NCBI RefSeq assembly: GCF_026343125.1
Contig: NZ_JAPEMB010000001.1
Coordinates: 3,911,501-3,975,500 of the forward strand
DNA: 64,000 nt
Origin: Streptomyces sp. NBC_00094
GTDB taxonomy: Bacteria; Actinomycetota; Actinomycetes; Streptomycetales; Streptomycetaceae
Reading direction: 5' to 3'
This document shows, piece after piece, positions 34,396 to 42,871 of the stretch (position 1 is its first letter; the number at the start of each line of letters is the position of its first letter). The notes under the pieces are model-generated. The model was not told the origin of the DNA. It did not search any database and was given only the letters and a program-made list of their open reading frames with translations. The position numbers and the translations under genes are program-made.

Positions 34396-34433
34396 AAGGC
34401 CGCCACCCCTGATCACGGGGGTGGCGGCCTTTT
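34396..34433 (+). terminator. Terminator after metG copy 2
   Basis: A 14-bp stem (34396-34409 and 34418-34431) with an 8-nt loop, followed by a T-run (CTTTTCC). Its sequence is unrelated to the one behind copy 1. Confidence 0.85.
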
Positions 34434-34442
34434 CCTTGCGGG

Positions 34443-34796
34443 TCACCAGGTCAGAGCGAGGGCGGCGACGGCGGGGGCCATGTAGACGAGCGGGAAGGGC
34501 ACGTGGGCGTACGAGCGGGCCCGCACGATGGTGATCACGGCGCCGGCGAAGTACAGGATCAGCCCGATCGCGGCCAGCGTCCCGATCACCGGCACGAAGA
34601 ACCCGACGACGAGCCCGACGGCCCCGGCGGCCTTGGCGGCCCCGAGCCAGTTCCACCACGACCGCGGCACGCCGTACGCGGCGAGGGGCTCGACGACGAA
34701 CGCGGCCTTGAAGAAGATCGCCGCGGCGGAGAACCCGGCCATGAAGGCGGCGACGGCGGTGACGACGACTGCGGTGGTGGACATCTCGGTGAACAT
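34443..34796 (-). CDS. DoxX-family membrane protein
   Basis: A 117-residue protein with four hydrophobic helices and the DoxX-like pattern FFKAAFVVEPLAAYGVPRSWWNWLGAAKAAGAVGLVVG. The ATG at 34796 has GAAGGAGCC eight bases upstream and is preferred to longer or shorter starts. DoxX proteins are linked with redox and thiol homeostasis, but the role here is not known. It converges on the metG' terminator. Confidence 0.88.
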   Translation of the reverse strand: MFTEMSTTAVVVTAVAAFMAGFSAAAIFFKAAFVVEPLAAYGVPRSWWNWLGAAKAAGAVGLVVGFFVPVIGTLAAIGLILYFAGAVITIVRARSYAHVPFPLVYMAPAVAALALTW

Positions 34797-34896
34797 CGCG
34801 ACGGCTCCTTCAGCCTCTCCTGTGTCCGCCTCGACCGAGCCGGACACAGCACTGACGGAGCCCGAACGGGATGTGTGACGGCCCGCGCGAAGAACT

Positions 34897-35463
34897 TCAG
34901 TGGACCCAGTTCTTCAAGGGTTCCGTGTCGAGCTCCATCCCCACCGGCTCCGGCAGGGTGACCGTCTTGCCGAAGGGCACCGTCACGACCATCTCGTACC
35001 GCTCTCCGTCCGGCTGGGAGTGGACCTTCACCTCGCCTGCGGTCCTGTCGATCAACAGGTAGACGGGAATCCCCGTCTCGGCATAGGCATGCGGCTTCTC
35101 CACCCGGTCACGCTGCCCGGTGTCCGAGTCGCCGGACGTCACCTCGACGGTCATGAGGACCCCGTCGGGACTGGCCCACTCCCCCTGACCGACGAAGGTG
35201 TCGCTCGGCGCGAGGCAACCGTCGGGACGGGCATTGCCCTTGCGGTACTTCTCGACCCTCAGCCCTTGATCGGGATAGAGCCACCAGCCGGCGTCGACCT
35301 GAAGGCACAGGCGCGTGAGCCACTCGATGATCCGCCCGTGATCGCCGTCCGGCAACGCCTTCTCCCCGATCTTCCCGTGGATGAATTCAAGGCGCAGGGA
35401 TTCGTCCACGCGTTCGCCGAGACGGGCGAGTTCCTCGAACCCCTCCTGAGTCAGGACGCTCAC
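34897..35463 (-). CDS. Uma2-family putative restriction endonuclease-like protein
   Basis: A 188-residue protein of the large, mostly uncharacterised Uma2 family, which has a PD-(D/E)XK nuclease fold. Visible features are the FIHGKIGEK strand, NARPDGCLAPSDTFV with the catalytic Asp, LMTVEVTSGDSDTGQRDRVEKPHAYAETGIPVYLLID with the acidic/lysine motif. GTG start at 35463 follows AGGAGGAG seven bases on; the open frame extends to 35544 but carries no ribosome site. A perfect 18-bp palindrome lies about 90 bp upstream. Biological role unknown. Confidence 0.85.
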   Translation of the reverse strand: MSVLTQEGFEELARLGERVDESLRLEFIHGKIGEKALPDGDHGRIIEWLTRLCLQVDAGWWLYPDQGLRVEKYRKGNARPDGCLAPSDTFVGQGEWASPDGVLMTVEVTSGDSDTGQRDRVEKPHAYAETGIPVYLLIDRTAGEVKVHSQPDGERYEMVVTVPFGKTVTLPEPVGMELDTEPLKNWVH

Positions 35464-35552
35464 GGCAGACTCCTCCTGGATCGGTGGTGCCTTCCACGGT
35501 ACGTGTTCCCCGACCCGCGGGGCCGGGTTCGTCGCTGTCGCCATGACGGGCA

Positions 35553-35570
35553 CGTTGGCATATGCCAACG
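35553..35570. promoter_or_regulatory. Perfect 18-bp palindrome, candidate operator
   Basis: CGTTGGCATATGCCAACG is fully symmetrical and much more AT-rich at its centre than its surroundings. It lies 90 bp before the Uma2 gene start and about 104 bp before the divergent citG-like gene, so it may control either. Confidence 0.5.
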
Positions 35571-35673
35571 ACCTGGGATCCGGGAATCCGTAGCCTTCAC
35601 CCCTGTGGGTGACACAGCCGACCCACAGGCCGACCCGAGGAAACGCCCAGGTCCGGTGCCTAGCGTGCGCGGC

Positions 35674-36441
35674 ATGGTCGTGACGCGTGAGGACGAGGTG
35701 CTGGCCCGGGCCGCTGTGGAAGGTCTGCTGGCGGGGGTGGAGTTGACGCCCAAGCCGGGGCTGCCGGACGTGGACCTCGCGGCACTGAGGTGGTCCGCGC
35801 GGGCCTTGGAACCGGGACTCGTGGCGATGGCGGCGGTCGCGCGGCGCATCGGGGAGCCCTCGGCGGGGCTGCGAGGTGAGCTCGGTGCCATCGGCCGGTC
35901 CACGGAGCGGGACATGGCGCGGGCCGACGGGGGTGCGGCGCTGCACCACGGGGCCGTGTGGCCGCTGGGGCTGCTCGTGGCGGGGGCCGCGCTCGCGCCG
36001 GATGGGGCAGTGGAGGAGATCACCGCGCTCGCGGGGCGAATCGCCGCCTACCCGGACCGGGGGGCACCGCGCACGCCCTCCCCCGGCTCGGCCGTCTCCG
36101 TCCGGTACGGCGCCGCCGGCGCGAAGGGCGAGGCGCGGGCCGGGTTCCCGCACGTGCGGCGGGCGTTGGCGACGCTGCGTACGGCGCGGGACGCCGGAGC
36201 CCGGGAGCCCGAGGCCCGCCTGAACGCCCTGCTCACGGTGATGACCACGCTCCAGGACACCGGCCTGCTCCACGCGGCCGGCCCGCACGGCCTGCGGGAG
36301 GTCCAGGACGGGGCCCGGGAGGTCGTCGAGGGGCACCTGGCCGTCGACGACCTCGACCGGCGACTGCGGGAGCGCGGCCTCCGGCCCCGGGGCAGCGGCC
36401 ATCTGCTGGCCGCCGCCCTGTTCCTGGACGGCCTCCGTTAG
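35674..36441 (+). CDS. Triphosphoribosyl-dephospho-CoA synthase (CitG/MdcB) family protein
   Basis: A 255-residue protein with the CitG signature VELTPKPGLPDVDLAALRW near residue 23, and AAGAKGEARAGFPHVRRALATL and LNALLTVMTTLQDTGLLHAAG later, as in MdcB/CitG enzymes. These make the prosthetic-group precursor of malonate decarboxylase or citrate lyase from dephospho-CoA and ATP. No mdc or cit genes are in this window, so it stands alone. It ends by overlapping the next gene by 4 bp on the opposite strand. Confidence 0.83.
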   Translation: MVVTREDEVLARAAVEGLLAGVELTPKPGLPDVDLAALRWSARALEPGLVAMAAVARRIGEPSAGLRGELGAIGRSTERDMARADGGAALHHGAVWPLGLLVAGAALAPDGAVEEITALAGRIAAYPDRGAPRTPSPGSAVSVRYGAAGAKGEARAGFPHVRRALATLRTARDAGAREPEARLNALLTVMTTLQDTGLLHAAGPHGLREVQDGAREVVEGHLAVDDLDRRLRERGLRPRGSGHLLAAALFLDGLR

Positions 36442-37391
36442 GCGGAGGTCCCCGTGTGGGTCTCGTCCGGGTCGACGCCCATCGTGAGGGTGGCGAGGAC
36501 GCCCTTCTCGATCTTCTTCGCCTTGTACTTGAGCGTGAGCAGGCCGCCCTCGGCTCCGTTGCCGGGGTAGATGGTGTCGGTGTCGAGCGTCGTGCGCTCC
36601 GTCGTGCTCGTGGAGTACGGAGCGACCTTCGCGGAGTCCAGGACCGCGCTCTCGGCGAAGAAGAGCTGGCCGGTGTGGCAGGTGTGACCGCCCTCGTACC
36701 CGGTCGCCGTCATCTTCCCGCCGACGTGCACCTTGGTGTGGACGTGGACGCAGCGGCCCCGGTACCAGCCGGGGAAGACCGTCGTGAACTCCACGTAACC
36801 GTGCTTGTCGGTGAGCTGGGTGCCGCGCAGGTACCGCTTGTCGTCGGTGGGCTCCTCGTGCCCGCCACCGCCACCACCACCGCCCGGTCCGCCGGTCGGG
36901 GGCGTGCCCGTGGGCGGGGTGCCGGTGGGCGCGTCGGTGGGCGGGGTGCCCGTGGGCGGCGTACCGGTCGGAGGCGTACCGCCCCCGGGGGCACCACCCC
37001 CACCACCCGTGCTCAGGCTCTCGTACCCGGAGTAGATCCCGAGCGCGTCGCAGTGCCAGATGTCGACGGCGGCGCCCGCCAGCGGCTTGCAGGTGTCGGA
37101 GTCGATCACCTTGAGGCGGACGGTCATCGGGATGCCCTCGCGGTCCTCCGTGATGTCCTTCCGGATCTTGTCCGCGTCGATGTAGTACGGCCCTTCGGTC
37201 GTCTCCGACGTCAGCCGATAACAGGCCTCGCCCGCCGTGGCCTTCGCGGACGCCTTCTTCCCGGCCGCTCCGTCCGCCGAGGCGGTGGAGACGACCCCGG
37301 CGCCGATCCCCGCCGCGACCACGACCCCACCACCGGCGACGAGTGCCCGCCGCCGGGTCATGTCCCGCCTGTGCTTCTGGTTTTCGCTCAT
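36438..37391 (-). CDS. Intradiol ring-cleavage dioxygenase, exported, with PTG-rich insert
   Basis: A 317-residue protein with a Tat-like N-terminus (TRRRALVAGGG, then an Ala/Gly helix). The dioxygenase core starts TSETTEGPYYID and has WHCDALGIYSGYES with the first iron Tyr, then FPGWYRGRCVHVHTKVHV with the second Tyr and the two His ligands. Between about residues 126 and 172 lies a low-complexity insert of GTPPT and GGGGG units. Such exported single-domain dioxygenases are common in Streptomyces and are proposed to attack lignin-derived catechols. It converges on citG with a 4-bp overlap. Confidence 0.9.
   Translation of the reverse strand: MSENQKHRRDMTRRRALVAGGGVVVAAGIGAGVVSTASADGAAGKKASAKATAGEACYRLTSETTEGPYYIDADKIRKDITEDREGIPMTVRLKVIDSDTCKPLAGAAVDIWHCDALGIYSGYESLSTGGGGGAPGGGTPPTGTPPTGTPPTDAPTGTPPTGTPPTGGPGGGGGGGGHEEPTDDKRYLRGTQLTDKHGYVEFTTVFPGWYRGRCVHVHTKVHVGGKMTATGYEGGHTCHTGQLFFAESAVLDSAKVAPYSTSTTERTTLDTDTIYPGNGAEGGLLTLKYKAKKIEKGVLATLTMGVDPDETHTGTSA
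36862..37015. repeat. In-gene tandem repeat (GTPPT linker)
   Basis: Units such as GGCGGGGTGCCGGTGG repeat about seven times inside the dioxygenase gene and encode the Gly/Pro/Thr insert. Number of units is probably variable between strains. Confidence 0.75.
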
Positions 37392-37456
37392 GGGCGAGGA
37401 CCCTAGGAACCGGGCCTGTCAGGAACGTGGGAGCGGGCTGTGGGTTCCTGTGTACG

Positions 37457-37723
37457 TCAGTTACGGACGGCGTACGAGACGAATCCCGCCCAGGCGGTCG
37501 GCGTCAGCGCGAGCTGGGGACCGCCGAGGTTCTTGGAGTCACGGACGTGGACGGTGGCGGGGGTGGTGGCGATCTCGATGCAGGAGTCGCCCTCGTTGCC
37601 GTCGCTGTAGCTGCTCTTGCGCCAGGCGACCTCAATGCAGGAGTCGCCCTCGCTGCCGCTGCTGTAGCTGCTCTTGAACCACGCCAGTTCGGAGGAGTCC
37701 CCGGCCGAGGTGTTGCGGATCAT
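37457..37723 (-). CDS. DUF397 protein with two repeats
   Basis: An 88-residue protein with two tandem SSYSxGxEGDSCIE units (residues about 18-31 and 37-50), followed by VHVRDSKNLGGPQLALTPTAWAGFV, the DUF397 family pattern. In Streptomyces these proteins stand next to XRE regulators with DUF5753 and to small anti-sigma-like ATPases; the trio is related to the whiJ and abaA loci. It overlaps the XRE gene by 4 bp (ATGA). Confidence 0.93.
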   Translation of the reverse strand: MIRNTSAGDSSELAWFKSSYSSGSEGDSCIEVAWRKSSYSDGNEGDSCIEIATTPATVHVRDSKNLGGPQLALTPTAWAGFVSYAVRN

Positions 37724-38595
37724 GTCTCTCCCAGCAGTTGCTCGATGAGGGCGGTCGACTCACGCGGAGCGAGGGCCTGAGCCCGGATGATGCCATAGCG
37801 CAACTCCAGGATATGGAGCTGTTTCCGCTCGGTCACGGGTCGCCCGTTGGCCACTACCGGAGAGCGTCCCACCACCGATCCGTCCCCGAACTTCAGTACC
37901 TCGATGCCTCCGTCCACACCGGCGTGCTCCTCGCGGTCCATCGGCATCACCTGAAGCTCGACGTTCCGCAACCGTCCCACCTCTAGCAAGCGCTCCAGTT
38001 GGGGGCGCCGCAGACTCCGCCCGCCCAACGGGCGGCGCAGCGTCCACTCCTCCAGGACGAAGCTGAGCTCAGGGGCAGGATCCCGCTGGAAGATGCTCTG
38101 CCGGGCCATGCGACCAGCCGCCATCCGCTCCACCTCGTCCTCCGTGTACGCCGGCCGCCGCATCAACAGCAGCCCGCGCGCGTACTCCGGCGTCTGCAAG
38201 AGGCCGTGGATGTTGAGCGGGTCGTAGAGCTGGATCTCGACTGCCCGCTCCTCCATCTTCGCCAAGGCCCGCACCTTCTTCGGGTACCGAACCTTCGCCA
38301 CGTCCTCCTTCATCGCCGAGATCAGCCCGTCCGCTCCCAGGGCCTCGTCCGCCTTGTCCAGGAACTCAGGACGGGGGATCCGCTTCCCGGCCTCGATCTT
38401 GTAGATCATGTCCTCGCCGTAACCGGTGGCCTCACCGAGCTCGGCGGCGCGCATCCCCACCGCCTCCCTCCGCAGCCTCAACTGCCGCCCCACGGTGGCG
38501 ACTACGGCCACACCCCAGTCATCGTCGGGATCGACCTCCCACCCCGGCTCGTCCGCCTCGCTCTTGAGCCGCTGCGCCCCACCGTCCACCGACAT
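37720..38595 (-). CDS. XRE-family HTH regulator with DUF5753 (WhiJ-like)
   Basis: A 291-residue DNA-binding protein. The HTH lies at about residues 30-85 (LRLRREAVGMRAAELGEATGYGEDMIYKIEAGKRIP), followed by the DUF5753 ligand-like domain (AVEIQLYDPLNIHGLLQTPEYARGLL to the end). WhiJ-type proteins control development together with a small DUF397 partner. The ATG at 38595 with a GGGAAGGG six bases upstream is used. It diverges from the ATPase gene. Confidence 0.93.
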   Translation of the reverse strand: MSVDGGAQRLKSEADEPGWEVDPDDDWGVAVVATVGRQLRLRREAVGMRAAELGEATGYGEDMIYKIEAGKRIPRPEFLDKADEALGADGLISAMKEDVAKVRYPKKVRALAKMEERAVEIQLYDPLNIHGLLQTPEYARGLLLMRRPAYTEDEVERMAAGRMARQSIFQRDPAPELSFVLEEWTLRRPLGGRSLRRPQLERLLEVGRLRNVELQVMPMDREEHAGVDGGIEVLKFGDGSVVGRSPVVANGRPVTERKQLHILELRYGIIRAQALAPRESTALIEQLLGET

Positions 38596-38747
38596 ACCGC
38601 ACCCTTCCCTCGCCCCTTCGTGGCGCGACACCTACCCCCGGGAGGGATCCGGACAGCCCGGACAGCAGTGGACAAGCTCCGGACAGTCACCCTACGCATC
38701 GGCGTCGTCACTGTTCACGGTAGGCGGGGACGGCCACGCTCGGTGAC

Positions 38748-39179
38748 GTGAATCCGCAGAACACCACCCAAGTCCTTTCGCCCGCACGCCACTTCACCGT
38801 TCTCCTGTCTCCCACGCCACGCGGGGCCCGGCTCGCACGCCTGCTCGCCGTCGCGTGGATGCGGGATCACGAGGTGCCGTACGGCGTGACGGAGACCGCC
38901 ACCCAGGTCGTCGCCGAACTCGCCACGAACGCCGCGACGCACGGCCGGGTCGCCGGCCGGAGCTTCCGGCTCGCGCTCCTGTCGCAGCGGGATGTCCTCC
39001 GTATCGAAGTGACGGACACCCGGAGCGAGAACCTCCCGCACCTCCAACCACCCCACCCCGAGGGCGACTCCGGACGCGGGCTGCTCCTCGTCGAGGCGCT
39101 GGCCGACCGGTGGGGCGTCGGGCTCGGTCCCGTACCCAGGAAGACCGTATGGGCCGAACTCGACCTGTCACGCCCCTGA
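38748..39179 (+). CDS. Anti-sigma-like ATP-binding protein (HATPase_c)
   Basis: A 143-residue Bergerat-fold ATPase resembling RsbW/AbaA-type anti-sigma kinases: VVAELATNAATHG (N-box) near residue 54, VTDTRSEN near 87 and the glycine loop EGDSGRGLLLVEALADRWGV near 107. It starts at a GTG, divergent from the XRE gene. These small ATPases may act on sigma factors or anti-anti-sigma proteins during development. Confidence 0.9.
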   Translation: MNPQNTTQVLSPARHFTVLLSPTPRGARLARLLAVAWMRDHEVPYGVTETATQVVAELATNAATHGRVAGRSFRLALLSQRDVLRIEVTDTRSENLPHLQPPHPEGDSGRGLLLVEALADRWGVGLGPVPRKTVWAELDLSRP

Positions 39180-39504
39180 CCTGCGAAGACGACTCAGCCA
39201 TCGACCCCCAGAAATGCGGGCTTCGGTGGGGCGGACGGTCTCCCAAAGGACGACCACGGAGAAGGAACCCCAACCAAGCCCCACCCCTCCGCCCCGCTCA
39301 GGCCGGACTCACTCGCTTGAGCAACGAACACCAAATCGGCTGGCTTTGGGGAAGGTCGGATGATCTACCCTCAGCACGACACCACATCACCGCTGGCATG
39401 CGTCGACCTCCGCCGGGACTGCGAATCCCAACGCGAGGGCCTGACCAAGAGGAAGACAACACCTTCCCCATGGATACCCAGAACACTAAGACTTGATCCG
39501 TAAT
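39180..39504. other. Gene-free 325 bp at the downstream end of the TnpB element
   Basis: No gene recognised. GC content is lower than its surroundings. The minus-strand tnpB-like gene ends at 39505, so the segment would hold the element's right end and any omega-RNA-like transcript. I see GC-rich inverted segments around 39210-39310 but no clear hairpin of the IS200/IS605 type. Confidence 0.4.
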
Positions 39505-41523
39505 TCACCAGAGGGTGAGCTGTGGATTGCGGCCGGGGCGGTGTCCGGGCTTTCCGGCGTGGTCACGCACGAGGCGTGTCTCATCCGGGGTCGCTCGGGA
39601 CCGCCGTCCGGCGGTTCGGGGAGCAGAGGTCTCACATTGCCGTGGAACTGCCGCATGACCAGCACCGCGAACGGTGATCTGGCTCGGTGCGGTTGACTCC
39701 CGCAGGGCTTCTTCCAGCCCTTGTGCGAAAACGATCTGTGCGTGCCTGGACGCGGCGGTGTCCAGGTACGCGGTCTTGGGGTCGTCCACGTCGGTGAAGC
39801 GGACGAAGGCGGCCAGGGCGGCGGAGACAAGGTCGCGCTTCCCGGTGAGGCCGCAGGCAGTGCACTTGTGCTCGCGGTCGCGGAGCGTCTTTTTCACGCG
39901 CTCGCCGCACAAGCAGTGCTGGGACAGGGCCGTGGACCAGGTGGAGGCCCGTACGAGCCGCCCGCCCGCAGCCTGACACTCACGCTCAAGAGTCGAGATC
40001 AGCAGGCCGGGGGTGGTCTGCGAGAGGCGCTTGCCCCATAGCCGGTACCAGGTGCGGATGTCGCAGTCCTCCACCACCAGCGTGGGGCCGTGGGCGGCGA
40101 TGATCTGTCGGGCGACGGGGCGGGCGCGGTGGCGTCGGTGCTCGGCGGCCGATGCTGCGGCTTCGGCCTGACGGGCGCGCAGCTCCCGGTAGCCGTACGA
40201 GATTCGGTCACGCCGGAACGCCTGCTTCGGTACCCCGTCGACACGGGTAGCGCGGGCGCCGCCGGGCACGGCGACCGCCTTGACCTTGAGGCCCTTGGCG
40301 GCCCGGTCCTCGGCGCGCCTGGTCTGCTTCTTCGACAGCCCGTACTGCGCGGTGTTGGTGGCCCGGCGGGAGCGTTCCAGCGCCCGTGCACGGCCCCGCC
40401 GCTTCTTCGCCTGCTGTTCCAACAGGGCCCGTTCCTGCGGGCTGAGGGTGATCTCGGTGGACTGCGGTTTGCCGTCGGCAGGGTCCAGGGTGGCGGGCAG
40501 GGAGACGATCGAGACGTTGGAGACGTTGCCGTCCACGCCGCCGATCCTGTCCATCTCGGCGGCCTGCTGGCGCATCTGCCTGACGGCGGGGGCGGTGTAG
40601 CCGGGGCCGAGGTTCAGCAGGTGTGCCTCGTACACCCAGCCGCCCGGTGCGGACGCCTTACGGCGGCGGACGAGATCGACCTTGTGCCAGCGGCCGGGGT
40701 TGGCGAGGAAGTGTTCGACGCGGGCCCACTGGCCGGGCTGCTGCGGGATACGCACCGGGAGTACGAGGTCGCCCCGGTTCCCGTCCGGGCCGCCCGCGAA
40801 CACCACGGCGAGCGGGCCGGCGTGGTCCCACCACGTGGCCTTCCTGGTACCCGGCTTTCCCGACACCGTGGCGTTGCCTGTGGGGGCAACGCCGGACGGC
40901 GCCGCCGGCACTCGCATCCTGCGAGGCTGGGCGAAGGTGTGCTGACCGCTGTCGGTGTAGGCCATGAGGTGGCCGTGGAGCGAGCCGACGAGACGGAAGG
41001 TCTCCCACTTGCGTTCAATGGTGTGGGAGCGGGCCCGGCCGGGGATACGGGTGAAGTGGTACCAGCGGCCCGTCTTCGGGCGGCCGTGCCGCTTGCCGGT
41101 GGCGTCGGCGAACAGGTGGCGCTGCACGCCGTTCCACACCTCGTCGGCCATGTGCATGGCCAGGGCCTTCGAGACGTGGTGCTTGAGATGCCCGGCGTCT
41201 TCGAGATGCTTGTACGCGCACCGCTCCAGCGCCTCACGGGACAGACCGAGGCGCTGCCGTACGGCTTTCGCCCCGCGCTCCTCACGCTCGTGGAACGCGG
41301 TCCAGTAGGCATCGACCCTGGCACGGGCGTCCCGCTTGACTGCCCGCTTGATGTTCCACATCGCGCCGAACAACTTGCCGAGCCGGGCGAGGTCGGCGGG
41401 GTCGGTGACGGCCAGCGGCAACACCATCACCGACACCATCCCGTCGTCGGGCTTCTTCCACTTCGGGGCCCTGTTCCTGCCCCGGAACCTCCGCTGCGTC
41501 TGGGCAGCCCGCATGACCATCAC
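39505..41523 (-). CDS. Long TnpB/IS605 OrfB-type RuvC nuclease
   Basis: A 672-residue RNA-guided-type nuclease relative of TnpB. The RuvC triad is intact: D331 in GGVDGNVSNV, E485 in LVVEDCDIRTW and D564 in GKRDLVSAALAAF. A zinc ribbon lies between (C537-x-C539 and C554-x2-C557 in CLCGERVK and KCTACGLTG). At about 670 residues it is far longer than usual TnpB proteins (about 350-450), mainly by an N-terminal extension of some 250 residues. No TnpA transposase is adjacent. Several starts (GTG 41523, ATG 41520, ATG 41514) follow GAGGGGG. It may be a mobile-element remnant or a domesticated nuclease. Confidence 0.86.
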   Translation of the reverse strand: MMVMRAAQTQRRFRGRNRAPKWKKPDDGMVSVMVLPLAVTDPADLARLGKLFGAMWNIKRAVKRDARARVDAYWTAFHEREERGAKAVRQRLGLSREALERCAYKHLEDAGHLKHHVSKALAMHMADEVWNGVQRHLFADATGKRHGRPKTGRWYHFTRIPGRARSHTIERKWETFRLVGSLHGHLMAYTDSGQHTFAQPRRMRVPAAPSGVAPTGNATVSGKPGTRKATWWDHAGPLAVVFAGGPDGNRGDLVLPVRIPQQPGQWARVEHFLANPGRWHKVDLVRRRKASAPGGWVYEAHLLNLGPGYTAPAVRQMRQQAAEMDRIGGVDGNVSNVSIVSLPATLDPADGKPQSTEITLSPQERALLEQQAKKRRGRARALERSRRATNTAQYGLSKKQTRRAEDRAAKGLKVKAVAVPGGARATRVDGVPKQAFRRDRISYGYRELRARQAEAAASAAEHRRHRARPVARQIIAAHGPTLVVEDCDIRTWYRLWGKRLSQTTPGLLISTLERECQAAGGRLVRASTWSTALSQHCLCGERVKKTLRDREHKCTACGLTGKRDLVSAALAAFVRFTDVDDPKTAYLDTAASRHAQIVFAQGLEEALRESTAPSQITVRGAGHAAVPRQCETSAPRTAGRRSRATPDETRLVRDHAGKPGHRPGRNPQLTLW

Positions 41524-41744
41524 CCCCTCGGCATCGCCCCGGCCTCAGACCCAACGCTAGAGACCATCCCCGCACGCACGGGCGAATCACGCACACATTC
41601 ACCAGCACTCGCGACACATCGCACATCTGTACGGCCAGTAGGTGGCGACGCGGCTCAAGGTCACCGTCCAGCACGTCGACAACCTCGACTGCAGCCGCAC
41701 CGACTCCCCGCCCCCGCCTACACCGACCGCACCCCCTGTGGCCC

Positions 41745-41988
41745 GTGGACCGCCTCGCCGCCTGGCGCAGCGGCACCCGAAGCGCAGAGGTCACGTGCGG
41801 CGACGGCGCCTACCCCAGCGCCCCCGAGGTCATCACCAACAAGACCAAGAGCGAGCCGTCCGCCAAGCACCGGGCACGCGCCGAACACGGCATCAACCGA
41901 CTCAAGGACTACCGCGAGCTGCGACACAATCAACTCCACCACCCGCGCCGTCGCCGTCCTCCACAACCTCAAGATCGACTGGGCGTAA
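41745..41988 (+). pseudogene. Frameshifted IS5-like DDE transposase remnant
   Basis: One frame gives VTCGDGAYPSAPEV and RARAEHGINRLKDYRELRHNQL. After a frameshift near 41925-41940 a second frame gives STTRAVAVLHNLKIDWA and a stop. Together these are the C-terminal third of an IS5-type transposase. The 5' two thirds are missing. Confidence 0.7.
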
Positions 41989-42046
41989 CTACGGAACACC
42001 TCTTAGCCCGCACGCCCAGTCCCGTAACGACGGGAAAAACCACTCC

Positions 42047-42838
42047 TCCCGGAGTACCCGCAGGCGCTACGGCGGCGTCGTCCACGACAACGCCCGCCAC
42101 ACCACCCGCTTCACGGTGGTCGGCAACCATCTCGCCCAGCACGAGAACCTGTCTCTCGTCGCCATCGGCCTGGCCGTCCACATCCAGTCCCTGCCGACCG
42201 GCGCCCAGGTCGACATCGACACCCTCTCCGAGCGCTTCCCCGAGGGAAGGACCCGGATCGCCAACGCCCTGCGCGAGCTGGAGGCCCACGGCTATCTGCG
42301 GCGCACCCGCGTACGCACCGAAGGGGGCCGCATCGTCACCCGTACGGTCTCCTGCAACCATCCGGGCAGGACAGGCGGCGGGGACGAGCCGAGCCCCCGG
42401 CCCCCGTCCCCGCCCCGGCGGGCCGCCGAGAAACCACCGCGCCGCCGAGCGCTCCCCGCCGTACCGCAGCCCGTGTATCCCACCCCGGATCTCCTCCAGA
42501 CCTCCCTCGGCGTCCTCTCCGGACTCCGCCGCGAGGACGATCGCCTGCTGATCTCCGCAACGGACGCCGAACACCTGGTCCCGGGCGTCGCCGCCTGGCT
42601 GGAGCGCGATCTCACCCCGGAGGCCGTCCACCGCGCCCTGACCGCCCGCCTCCCCGAGGAACCCCTGCACCGCCCGGCCGCGTTCCTGGCCCACCGCCTC
42701 GCGGCCCAGCTCCCACCCCTGCCGCCGTTCCGCGCGCCCGAGAACCCGAATGCCGGGTACCCCCTCCAGAACTGCGACTCCTGCGACCGCGCCTACCGCG
42801 CCCCCGAACCGGGCACCTGCGGCGGCTGCCGCAGCTGA
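42047..42838 (+). CDS. Helix-turn-helix protein, 5' end unclear
   Basis: The conserved part begins RRRYGGVVHDNARHTTRFTVVGNHLAQHENLSLVAIGLAVHIQSL and includes a winged HTH-like segment LSERFPEGRTRIANALRELEAHGYLRRTRVRT, as in a common Streptomyces replication-initiator-like or transcription HTH family. The C-terminus has NCDSCDRAYRAPEPGTCGGC, a four-cysteine motif. No convincing start codon lies before the conserved region: the frame runs on upstream through the IS remnant. The gene may therefore be 5'-truncated, or use an unusual start. The start given marks the first residues like the family. Confidence 0.62.
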   Translation, partial: SRSTRRRYGGVVHDNARHTTRFTVVGNHLAQHENLSLVAIGLAVHIQSLPTGAQVDIDTLSERFPEGRTRIANALRELEAHGYLRRTRVRTEGGRIVTRTVSCNHPGRTGGGDEPSPRPPSPPRRAAEKPPRRRALPAVPQPVYPTPDLLQTSLGVLSGLRREDDRLLISATDAEHLVPGVAAWLERDLTPEAVHRALTARLPEEPLHRPAAFLAHRLAAQLPPLPPFRAPENPNAGYPLQNCDSCDRAYRAPEPGTCGGCRS

Positions 42839-42871
42839 CCAGCCCCTCGTTCCCACACCCTGAGGAACCTC

